Positions 56,176 through 62,806 of a stretch of 64,000 nucleotides of DNA are shown piece by piece. The first letter of the stretch is position 1, and each line of letters starts with the position of its first letter. Source of the stretch: a virus. The stretch covers positions 26,163-90,162 of IMG/VR virus record IMGVR_UViG_3300035670_000105, one strand, 5' to 3'. The notes under the pieces are model-generated. The model was not told the origin of the DNA. It did no database searches and saw only the letters and a list, made by a program, of their open reading frames with translations. The translations under genes were made by a program, and so were the position numbers.

Positions 56176-57564
56176 CTACGCCGGAGGGTATGGCGGTTGC
56201 TCGGGGCTGCTGGATTGCAGCTGCATCGCCGCGGCCACCAGCGCAGCGCTGCCACCGAGGCCCGCCATCCACGGCCAGGCCTGACCGGCGAAACGGCGGG
56301 CATCATCGAAAAAACTGAGCTGCTCCGCCACTGGCACCTTCGCCGTTGCAGAGGTGGTGGCCTGGGGGCGCTCCTGCTGGATCCAATCGCTCAGGGCGTT
56401 GAGGTGGATGAACTCCTCCTCGGGCTTGTAGTAGCCAATCCGCTTGCCCTCTAGCCCCAACAGGGCTGCGCGCCACTGGGGATCGGCAGCCTTCTCGCGG
56501 ATCAGCTCACCGAATTTCTCCGTGGCCTGCTGACGGGTGTAGCGCCCGCCAGCATCATCGGCGACATAGGGGTTGCCCAGCCAGCCCGGCTCGCCTGGCG
56601 CCTTGACGGTGGCCATCGTCTGGCCGTTCTGGCGCATGCCCAGAACATCGAACTTGCCGCGATTGGAGACGACCTGAAACGCCCGCTGAGCGCCAGGTAG
56701 CACTGTTGCGTCGGCCGCAGGCGAGGCCTGGCGTGCCGTCAGCAGCTCGGTGAGAACCACGGCCGGGTTCTGCGTTGTCCTGGCCCGGGGATGCACCAGC
56801 CTGGCGCCAGCGGATGCCTGCGCCAGCTCATCCATCAGGGCGGGATTCTCCTGGGCGAAACGGCTGTAGAGATCCCGATAGACCCCCTCGTAGTCGAAGC
56901 CCTGAACCTTCGCCGGCCGCCCCTTGCCCTGCTTCCAGGAGGGGTAGCCCTTGGCCTGCTGGTAGGCCTCTTCAATGGTGCGGCCATCACTGAGCCGGGC
57001 CACCAGTGGGCTGAACTGCCGCCCAATGGGATGGGATGCCGTCGAGTCGATGAGAAAGGTGGCATCACCAGCGGCCGCGGCCTTCTGCGCCGCCAGTAGC
57101 TGGATGGCATCGAGGCTGCCGCCACGCGCATCCCACACCGGCAGCCCCTGCTCCTGGGCCACCTTGACCATGTGATCGGTGCCGCGTCCGCCGGGCATCA
57201 CCAGCACGGCATCGGCGTTCTGCGCCATCAGCGCATTGCGAGCAAAGCCGGCATTGGCGTTGTAGGGCCGTCCCTGGCGGTTCGTGCGAACGACCGCACC
57301 GGGGGCGCCGATGTCGTCCCAGGCGGCGGGATAGCGCTGGATGGGCACGCCGGCAGCTTTCGCCCATTGTTCCCCGAGGGCATCGGCGCCGCGGGCACCG
57401 CCGCTGACGATCTGCAGCGGCCCGTAAGGGTGGGCCTCATCGAGCTGCTGCAGTAGCTCAGCCGGGCCGTAGTCCTGCAGGGAGCGCTGCAGGGCCTGAT
57501 CCAGGAAAGCCGGATCCTGGAAGTCCCGGCCGCCGGCAACGACCAAGCGAAAGGGCCGGCTCAT
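56176..57564 (-). CDS. SLOG-family (YspA/DUF2493-like) protein with DUF4326-like domain and membrane end
   Basis: A 462-residue fusion. Residues 1-145 have the SLOG nucleotide-binding fold: LVVAGGRDFQD, VSGGARGADALGEQWAKAAG and ADAVLVMPGGRGTDHMV. A middle block (SDGRTIEEAYQQAKGYPSWK) resembles a segment seen with such proteins in phages. Residues about 330-400 (WLGNPYVADDAGGRYTRQQA, then GKRIGYYKPEEEFIHL) look like DUF4326, but its usual Cys and His are replaced. The C-terminus has a membrane segment. It stands between structural genes, which is unusual. SLOG proteins elsewhere sense nucleotides in defence systems. Confidence 0.68.
   Translation of the reverse strand: MSRPFRLVVAGGRDFQDPAFLDQALQRSLQDYGPAELLQQLDEAHPYGPLQIVSGGARGADALGEQWAKAAGVPIQRYPAAWDDIGAPGAVVRTNRQGRPYNANAGFARNALMAQNADAVLVMPGGRGTDHMVKVAQEQGLPVWDARGGSLDAIQLLAAQKAAAAGDATFLIDSTASHPIGRQFSPLVARLSDGRTIEEAYQQAKGYPSWKQGKGRPAKVQGFDYEGVYRDLYSRFAQENPALMDELAQASAGARLVHPRARTTQNPAVVLTELLTARQASPAADATVLPGAQRAFQVVSNRGKFDVLGMRQNGQTMATVKAPGEPGWLGNPYVADDAGGRYTRQQATEKFGELIREKAADPQWRAALLGLEGKRIGYYKPEEEFIHLNALSDWIQQERPQATTSATAKVPVAEQLSFFDDARRFAGQAWPWMAGLGGSAALVAAAMQLQSSSPEQPPYPPA
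56184..56193 (-). promoter_or_regulatory. Promoter-like element before the portal gene
   Basis: Exact CCATACCCTC, 20 nt before the GTG at 56163. It overlaps the last codons of the SLOG gene. ACCCTC can pair with GAGGGT, the portal ribosome site. Confidence 0.55.
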
Positions 57565-58496
57565 CAGGACCGCCCCGCCAGCTGCGCTTCCAGTTCACGG
57601 ATCTTGCGATCCTTGGGCGTCTCCAGCCCCAGCTGGTTGGCGGCGAGCATGCCGACACCCACGCCACCGATGATGCCCACCTCGTCACCGATGAAGCGCC
57701 CCACGGCCCGACCTACGTGCTCACCGGTGATGGGTGCGGCGTCGTTGTCGGCAACGGCACGCAGCAGTTCTGGCGTCACCAGCGGCATCTTCTGCACGGC
57801 TGTGGTGTCGCCAAGGCGATCCGCCAGGCGATGCAAGCCCTCGGGCATCGACGCATTGGCGCGGTTGACCAGATCTGCTTCCAGGCCCGCCAAGGCATCG
57901 AGATCAATCCCTGACTGCTGCAACAACTGCTGGCGCAGGGCGGGGTTGTTGATGGCCTGGCGCAGGGTGGCGCTGTCGGCCGCCAGGGCAGCGTCAAGCT
58001 GCTTGCGGATTGCTGGTGGTGCGTTGCTGATGGCATCGGCAAAGCCATTGGCCTGGCGCAACCCCATCAGCTGATCCATCACGGCCTGAGGCACTTCGCC
58101 ATCGCGCACCATCTGAGTGGCCTGGCGGTTCACCAGATAGTCCGCCACCTGGGAACGCAGCATCTTGCCGCTCTCCTCCAGCGCCTTGCCGATCGTCTCC
58201 TGACCGCCGATGCGACCGATGGTGGCCGCCAGCCCAGCCTGATCCTCCAGTGGTGCGCCCTTTCGATACCGCCCGCCAAGCCAGGCACCGACGCGCCGGC
58301 CCGCCATCCCCATGCCGATACCACCCAGGATGGCGCTGGCTGTTGTCAGGGCAGCGGCGCCGGGATGGGCGTCACCCTGCATGGCGATGGGCACACCTGC
58401 CATCAAGCCGCCGAGGGTGCCCTCCAGCACTTCTTCTCCGAAGGGGGTTTGCGCCCAGGCAATGAGCCGATCCGCCGCAAACGGTGATCCAGCCAT
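57564..58496 (-). CDS. Virion membrane-like protein, paralogue 1
   Basis: About 310 residues. It has repeated Gly-zipper hydrophobic segments (EGTLGGLMAGVPIAM, ILGGIGMGMAGRRVGAWLGG, GIIGGVGVGMLAANQLGL) and a charged helical centre. It is homologous to the next upstream protein. Proteins of this type form the ejection channel in short-tailed phages; that use here is inference. The ATG at 58496 is set by the usual promoter spacing, with an in-frame GTG at 58505. Its stop overlaps the SLOG start. Confidence 0.6.
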   Translation of the reverse strand: MAGSPFAADRLIAWAQTPFGEEVLEGTLGGLMAGVPIAMQGDAHPGAAALTTASAILGGIGMGMAGRRVGAWLGGRYRKGAPLEDQAGLAATIGRIGGQETIGKALEESGKMLRSQVADYLVNRQATQMVRDGEVPQAVMDQLMGLRQANGFADAISNAPPAIRKQLDAALAADSATLRQAINNPALRQQLLQQSGIDLDALAGLEADLVNRANASMPEGLHRLADRLGDTTAVQKMPLVTPELLRAVADNDAAPITGEHVGRAVGRFIGDEVGIIGGVGVGMLAANQLGLETPKDRKIRELEAQLAGRS

Positions 58497-58518
58497 CCAT
58501 CCCACCCGCCGTCACCGG

Positions 58519-58528
58519 GAGGGTATGG
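58519..58528 (-). promoter_or_regulatory. Promoter-like element before paralogue 1
   Basis: Exact CCATACCCTC, 22 nt before the ATG at 58496. The whole leader is nearly identical to that at 59570. Confidence 0.55.
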
Positions 58529-58530
58529 CC

Positions 58531-59547
58531 TCAGCCCTTGCCATAGCGCTTGCGGATCCCCTTAACGCCTTCCTCCCCGAGCACTGTGTATTTCGCCAGC
58601 AATTCACTGCTGTCATTGCCAAGGGTGCCATCCTCGGCGGCGCGGATCACTCCTACCGAGTCCATCAGTCCGCCGCCCAGGCCAGAGCTGACCAAGCCGA
58701 ACGCCGCCCCGGGAATCACACCAAGGGCTACCTCGCCCATGGTGGGCTGGGGCGCTGGATCGGGTGTTGCATCCATGGCCTGCGCCAGGGCGAGAGCACC
58801 AATGGCGCCGCCAACACCAAACACCTCGTCGCCCACGGCACGGCCCAAGGCGCGGCCGTACTCCCGTCCGGTGATCACCGGCGCAGGGGTTGTGCCCATC
58901 ATGTCGCTGATGGGATCCATCAAGTCCTCGCGGCCCATCACCCGGCCCAGGTTGCTACCGAAGCTGCCCTCCTTGAGCTGAGCGGGATGCAGTCTGCCGC
59001 CAATCTCGGCGCCAATCCGCCGCGCTGCAGCACCGCCCAGGGTGGCTGCGGCGATACCCCCCAGGAGGGCGGCGGCGCGTTCGTTGCCATCCTGATTCGG
59101 CATCAGAGCCACTGGTAAGGCGATGCCGCCGCCAACCAGCAGGCCTTCCAGGACATCTTCACGGACGAACTCAGGAATCTGCTTGTAGCGCTCCATTAGC
59201 TCCTCCATGAAGGGGCGCGAGCCGGCAAACACCATGCCCTTGACGGATGGGGCCGGCAGATCAGCAACGGTGGCAGCGTCATTGGCGGCGAGCACCGCCG
59301 CGGGGAGGGCCTCATTGGCGGTGGGAGCAGGGGCGGCGTCAGCAACGGTGTCAGCGCCGTACTCATCGGCGTACATCCGCCGCAATGATTCCACCTGTTC
59401 GCGGGCGAAATCCTCCGCCGTGGGCAGCGCATCCGACGCCAGCTCACCGGATTGAACCCGGGCCCGCATCTCCTCGTACTTTGCGGGAGCGTCCTGCAGG
59501 ATTTTCGCCTTGCCGGCCTCAAACCGCGCCCGCGCTGCAGCGTTCAT
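58531..59547 (-). CDS. Virion membrane-like protein, paralogue 2
   Basis: About 338 residues. It has an N-terminal charged helix and Ala/Thr-rich linker, then the hydrophobic segments shared with paralogue 1: EDVLEGLLVGGGIALPVAL, LLGGIAAATLGGAAARRIGAEIGG and YGRALGRAVGDEVFGVGGAIG. The shared order shows a gene duplication. The ATG at 59547 is chosen over a GTG at 59556 by spacing. The internal virion or ejection role is inferred. Confidence 0.6.
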   Translation of the reverse strand: MNAAARARFEAGKAKILQDAPAKYEEMRARVQSGELASDALPTAEDFAREQVESLRRMYADEYGADTVADAAPAPTANEALPAAVLAANDAATVADLPAPSVKGMVFAGSRPFMEELMERYKQIPEFVREDVLEGLLVGGGIALPVALMPNQDGNERAAALLGGIAAATLGGAAARRIGAEIGGRLHPAQLKEGSFGSNLGRVMGREDLMDPISDMMGTTPAPVITGREYGRALGRAVGDEVFGVGGAIGALALAQAMDATPDPAPQPTMGEVALGVIPGAAFGLVSSGLGGGLMDSVGVIRAAEDGTLGNDSSELLAKYTVLGEEGVKGIRKRYGKG

Positions 59548-59569
59548 CCAACCCACCTGCCGTCACCGG

Positions 59570-59579
59570 GAGGGTATGG
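59570..59579 (-). promoter_or_regulatory. Promoter-like element before paralogue 2
   Basis: Exact CCATACCCTC, 22 nt before the ATG at 59547. About 34 bp of leader match 58494-58528 with few differences, so the gene and its leader duplicated together. Confidence 0.55.
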
Positions 59580-59588
59580 CCGCAACAT

Positions 59589-59870
59589 CTACCGCACCCA
59601 TCCCATCTGCCGGGCGTGATCCAGGGTGCCATCACCCACGGGCCTTGCGTTGACGGTACGGGTGAAGATGCCGACTTTCGGGATGGCCTTCAGACCCAGA
59701 TCCACGGCACCCATCCAGGCCGGCCGCGGCGGTAACTGAGGCTTGCTGATCGAGCCACCGATCGAGCCGCCAATCACCCCGGGTTGCTGCATCAAATCAC
59801 GGAGACTCGATCCACCCTGGCCAAAGCGGCGAACCATCTCCTGATCGATCATCCCCTGGAGTGGATCCAT
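59589..59870 (-). CDS. Small hypothetical virion protein
   Basis: A 93-residue protein, Gly/Ile/Ser-rich in the centre (VIGGSIGGSISKPQLPPRP). The first ATG at 59870 has AGGG directly before it; a second in-frame ATG at 59852 follows AGGGG. It follows TerL and precedes the membrane-like paralogues. No family recognised. Confidence 0.5.
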   Translation of the reverse strand: MDPLQGMIDQEMVRRFGQGGSSLRDLMQQPGVIGGSIGGSISKPQLPPRPAWMGAVDLGLKAIPKVGIFTRTVNARPVGDGTLDHARQMGWVR

Positions 59871-59893
59871 CCCTGTGCGCTGGCGCTGAAAGC

Positions 59894-59903
59894 GAGGGTA
59901 TGA
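59894..59903 (-). promoter_or_regulatory. Promoter-like element after TerL
   Basis: Sense TCATACCCTC, 23 nt before the ATG at 59870 and 2 nt beyond the TerL stop (TGA ends at 59906). Confidence 0.5.
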
Positions 59904-59905
59904 CC

Positions 59906-61453
59906 TCAGCCGTCTTCATCCCGCCATTCACCCCAGCTGGGCTGGAGCCGGCCCACACCAACCAGGGCCCGCACCATCAGCACAAAGGCATCGACGCAGT
60001 CGTCGTGCTCGCCGGCGCCGAAGTTCATCATCTCCTGCCAGAACGGCTCCCAGTTGAGGAAGCGATTCCAGAGCACGCGGCCGGTCTGGAACAACCCGAA
60101 GGTGCCGCGGAAGCGGGTGAGCTTGTCACCGCGGTAGCCGGTGACGGCCTTGAGGACGATGTTGTGCAGGCCGCGTTCATCCAGCAGGATCTTGCGGGCA
60201 TCGGCCTGCATCGACTGCTGGTAACTGATCGCTTCAATGTTGATCGTGACGGGGACATCGGTGGGGAACCACTGATCAGCGTGCTCGCCATCGCCCTCGA
60301 CGATCACGCCCCAGTCAGCCAGGAGCGCGCAGAGTTCATCGAGCTTCTCCAGGTTGCCCATCGAGCGGATGCGGCGATAGTCGATCACCTCAACGCGATC
60401 GCCGATGATTCCGCCCAGCACCATCACGGTGAAGTCGTTGCGCTCCTTGAGGCCGGAGGAGAGATCGATGCCGACCGCCAGGGCGTCATAGGACTCGATC
60501 AGCTCACCGCTCTTGAGCCAATCAGCCGGGAAGTCCACCTCGCTGCGGGAGACGGGCAGGTTCTGGAACTGGAAGGAGAAGCTGATGGCATCCTCCGAGC
60601 GCAACCGGCGGAGGTGTTCCAGGGAGTAGAAGTCCGGCCAGTAGCTCTCCTCCAGGCCGTCGTCCCGGGTGACGATGGCCTGCTGGGTGACGACGCGCCA
60701 GCCGTTCTTCTCGTTGAAGGTGGTGGCGAAGATGTCCACCGTGGAGAAGCGTGTGCCCAGGGCGATGGTGCGCCCGCCTTCTAACAACGTGGGCTGCACC
60801 ACCTCCTGCCAGTTCGTGATCAACTTGCGGCGGATCTCCGGGTTCTGGATCGACTCGGAGGATTTGACCACGTCGTCAAGCACGATCAGCTGCGAGCGGC
60901 GGGAGGTGATGGAACCCGAGAGGCCTTGAGCGCAAACCGAGAACGGATCCTCACCGCTGTAGTCCACCTCGGCAAAGTCGTAGTCGATGCTCCACAACTC
61001 ATCCGACTGCCTGGTCTTGGACAGGCGCACCATCGGGAAGACCTCCTGGAACTCCTTGCCATTGATGATGGCCTTGATCGTGTGAGAGCGAGAACGAGCG
61101 ATGTCCAGGGAGTAACCCAAGTAGAGCACCCGCAGCATCTTCCCGGCCTGGGCGTGGATGCCGATCAACCAGGCAACCAGCAGGCCAAGAGTGGTGCTCT
61201 TACTGGAGCCCCTGGGAGCGAGGATGGCGGTGTTCGGGCCACCACAGCGCAGGAGCTGGCTGCTGTCGTTGTCTGTGATGAACTCGCGGTGCCAAACCCG
61301 GTGGTGCTCAGCCGGTGGCTTGCCGAGGTGGCAACAGAACGCCGAGAAGTCACTGCGAGCACAGCGCACTTCGACTGGCACCTCAAACTCGACGCGCTCT
61401 ACCCCGGACGCCAACGCCTTGGCGCGATGCAGGTGGGCCAGCGCCAGCTCCAT
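59906..61453 (-). CDS. terL: Terminase large subunit
   Basis: The DNA-packaging motor, 515 residues. The ATPase has Walker A ILAPRGSSKST (77-87) and Walker B LIVLDDV (189-195). Motif III-like segments include ITNWQEVVQPTL and ALGTRFS. The RNase H-like nuclease has AVGIDLSSG, NIEAISYQQ and the terminal acidic GEHDDCVDAF. All are in the order usual for phage TerL. The ATG overlaps the stop of the HNH gene (TGATG), so its translation is coupled to that gene. Confidence 0.95.
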   Translation of the reverse strand: MELALAHLHRAKALASGVERVEFEVPVEVRCARSDFSAFCCHLGKPPAEHHRVWHREFITDNDSSQLLRCGGPNTAILAPRGSSKSTTLGLLVAWLIGIHAQAGKMLRVLYLGYSLDIARSRSHTIKAIINGKEFQEVFPMVRLSKTRQSDELWSIDYDFAEVDYSGEDPFSVCAQGLSGSITSRRSQLIVLDDVVKSSESIQNPEIRRKLITNWQEVVQPTLLEGGRTIALGTRFSTVDIFATTFNEKNGWRVVTQQAIVTRDDGLEESYWPDFYSLEHLRRLRSEDAISFSFQFQNLPVSRSEVDFPADWLKSGELIESYDALAVGIDLSSGLKERNDFTVMVLGGIIGDRVEVIDYRRIRSMGNLEKLDELCALLADWGVIVEGDGEHADQWFPTDVPVTINIEAISYQQSMQADARKILLDERGLHNIVLKAVTGYRGDKLTRFRGTFGLFQTGRVLWNRFLNWEPFWQEMMNFGAGEHDDCVDAFVLMVRALVGVGRLQPSWGEWRDEDG

Positions 61454-62163
61454 CAGCCCTGCCCCTCGGGCGACACGGGTGGGAACTTCTTGGCCTTGTG
61501 CAGCTCCCAGGCCCGCTTGTAGGGAATGTCCGCCCGCTCAGCCGCCTCGGCCAGGGACATCGTCTCTCCCCCGTGGAAGACCCAGAGCGTGGTGCGACGG
61601 TTGCGCGCTTGCGTCTTGGGAAGCACCCAGGCCACATTGCCGGGCTCGTAATTCCCGTTGTTGTCCAGTCGCTCCAGGGTGTGACGAGGACTGGGGCGTG
61701 GGCCGACATCTTCAATGAAGGCCCCGAAGTCATCACGCCAGACCCGCCACACCTCGATCCCCCTGCCGCCGTACTCGGGGTAGTCCTTGCACGACTTCAG
61801 GTAGCAGCGGCGGCGCATCGCCAGCCAAACGCGATGCTCCGGGGTTCCGCTCCTGCCGTGCTCCACCTGACGCTTTCCCGTCTCCGCCGCGGCCTCGCGC
61901 TGCAGGCAGCCACAGCTCTTACTCCTCCCCGCCTTCAACTCAGACAGCAACTTGACCCGCCGCGTCTTGGCTGGGCAGTCGCACTCCACCAGAACAGCAC
62001 TGTGGAGCGACCAACCACGGCGCATCTTCCGATCCGTCACGCGAACGGGCTCGGCTTGCTCCACAACTACCCAGCGTCCGAACCGCGCTCCCACTTCAAC
62101 CGAGCTGCGCGACCTGGCGACAGGCTTCTCGGGTAGCTCGACAAAAATGGAACGGCTCAACAC
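61453..62163 (-). CDS. HNH homing endonuclease at the terminase locus
   Basis: A 236-residue protein. A zinc-type segment (CDCPAKTRRVKLL, SCGCLQREAA) lies in the N-terminal half. RVWLAMRRRCY and YGGRGIEVWRVW then lead to the nuclease core HTLERLDNNGNYEPGNVAWV, followed by QARNRRTT. This is the pattern of phage HNH endonucleases of the AP2/HNH type. A C-terminal helix-turn-helix (SLAEAAERADIPYKRAWEL) follows. It sits between the probable small and large terminase genes. The start is a GTG at 62163 or the TTG beside it. Confidence 0.88.
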   Translation of the reverse strand: MLSRSIFVELPEKPVARSRSSVEVGARFGRWVVVEQAEPVRVTDRKMRRGWSLHSAVLVECDCPAKTRRVKLLSELKAGRSKSCGCLQREAAAETGKRQVEHGRSGTPEHRVWLAMRRRCYLKSCKDYPEYGGRGIEVWRVWRDDFGAFIEDVGPRPSPRHTLERLDNNGNYEPGNVAWVLPKTQARNRRTTLWVFHGGETMSLAEAAERADIPYKRAWELHKAKKFPPVSPEGQG

Positions 62164-62188
62164 TTTTTGTCTGGCGGCGTTGTGGCCG

Positions 62189-62198
62189 GAGGGTAGGG
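62189..62198 (-). promoter_or_regulatory. Promoter-like element (variant) before the HNH-TerL pair
   Basis: Sense CCCTACCCTC, 25 nt before the GTG at 62163. Confidence 0.45.
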
Positions 62199-62249
62199 GT
62201 GAAGGGCCTCGCCTGCGCGAGGGAATTTCATCAGAAAAATTTCCAGGGC

Positions 62250-62777
62250 CTACTTGCCCTGATGCTTGGACTCGATGTCCGCCCAGGCTGATTCCAACGT
62301 CGCTTCAATGGCCGGCCAGACCTGCGCATCGCGGCCGAAGACCTTGCGCAGCAGCTTGCTGGCGATCTCCACACCGGCCAGCAGAAGACTGCGGCGATCG
62401 TGGGTGCCGACATCCTTGCCGACCTGCTCGATGTGCCCGCGCAGTTCCTTGGAGAGGTAGGAGATCTTGGTGGCCGCATCACCAGCACGGAGGCGGCCTT
62501 CTTCCACCTGGCGGCGCAGCTCGGCGATGTCCCCGTGCAGGGCCATGATCTCCGTCTCCAGCAGGGCGCGGTGATCGAGCTTCTTCCAACGGGAGAGGAC
62601 AAATGCTTCCCATTCATCCACCGAGGCATCACAGCCCAGGAGTGCGGCGTAGAGGTAGGAGAGGACGGCGGAGCGCTCAGCAGCGGCGTACTGGAGGACA
62701 GCTGAGCGGCGGCGCTCATCGACACGCATCAGCCAGGCTTCCACCGGCTGTTCATGTTGAACGAGCAATTCACTCAT
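62250..62777 (-). CDS. Probable terminase small subunit
   Basis: A 175-residue, wholly helical protein. The N-terminal part (AWLMRVDERRRSAVLQYAAA) and a central coiled coil (LLETEIMALHGDIAELRRQV) precede LLLAGVEIASKLLRKVFG. Small terminase subunits are typically of this size, helical and placed just before TerL. No clear HTH is visible, so the call rests mainly on position. It starts with an ATG. Confidence 0.5.
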   Translation of the reverse strand: MSELLVQHEQPVEAWLMRVDERRRSAVLQYAAAERSAVLSYLYAALLGCDASVDEWEAFVLSRWKKLDHRALLETEIMALHGDIAELRRQVEEGRLRAGDAATKISYLSKELRGHIEQVGKDVGTHDRRSLLLAGVEIASKLLRKVFGRDAQVWPAIEATLESAWADIESKHQGK

Positions 62778-62797
62778 CAGGCAACAGCTGTTGCACT

Positions 62798-62806
62798 GAG
62801 ATTAGG
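62798..62806 (-). promoter_or_regulatory. Divergent -10-like element CCTAATCTC before the terminase genes
   Basis: Sense CCTAATCTC, 20 nt before the ATG at 62777. It keeps the CC-TA...CT-C frame of the recurrent element but has AAT-type bases in the middle, closer to a standard -10 box. It overlaps the stop of the preceding gene. Confidence 0.35.

Noticed and set aside
54976-56454. 492-codon open frame on the plus strand opposite the portal gene
   Set aside because: It mirrors the portal codon structure in GC-rich DNA, lacks a ribosome site and gives a low-complexity Asp/Gly/Ala protein with no domain. It is a shadow frame.
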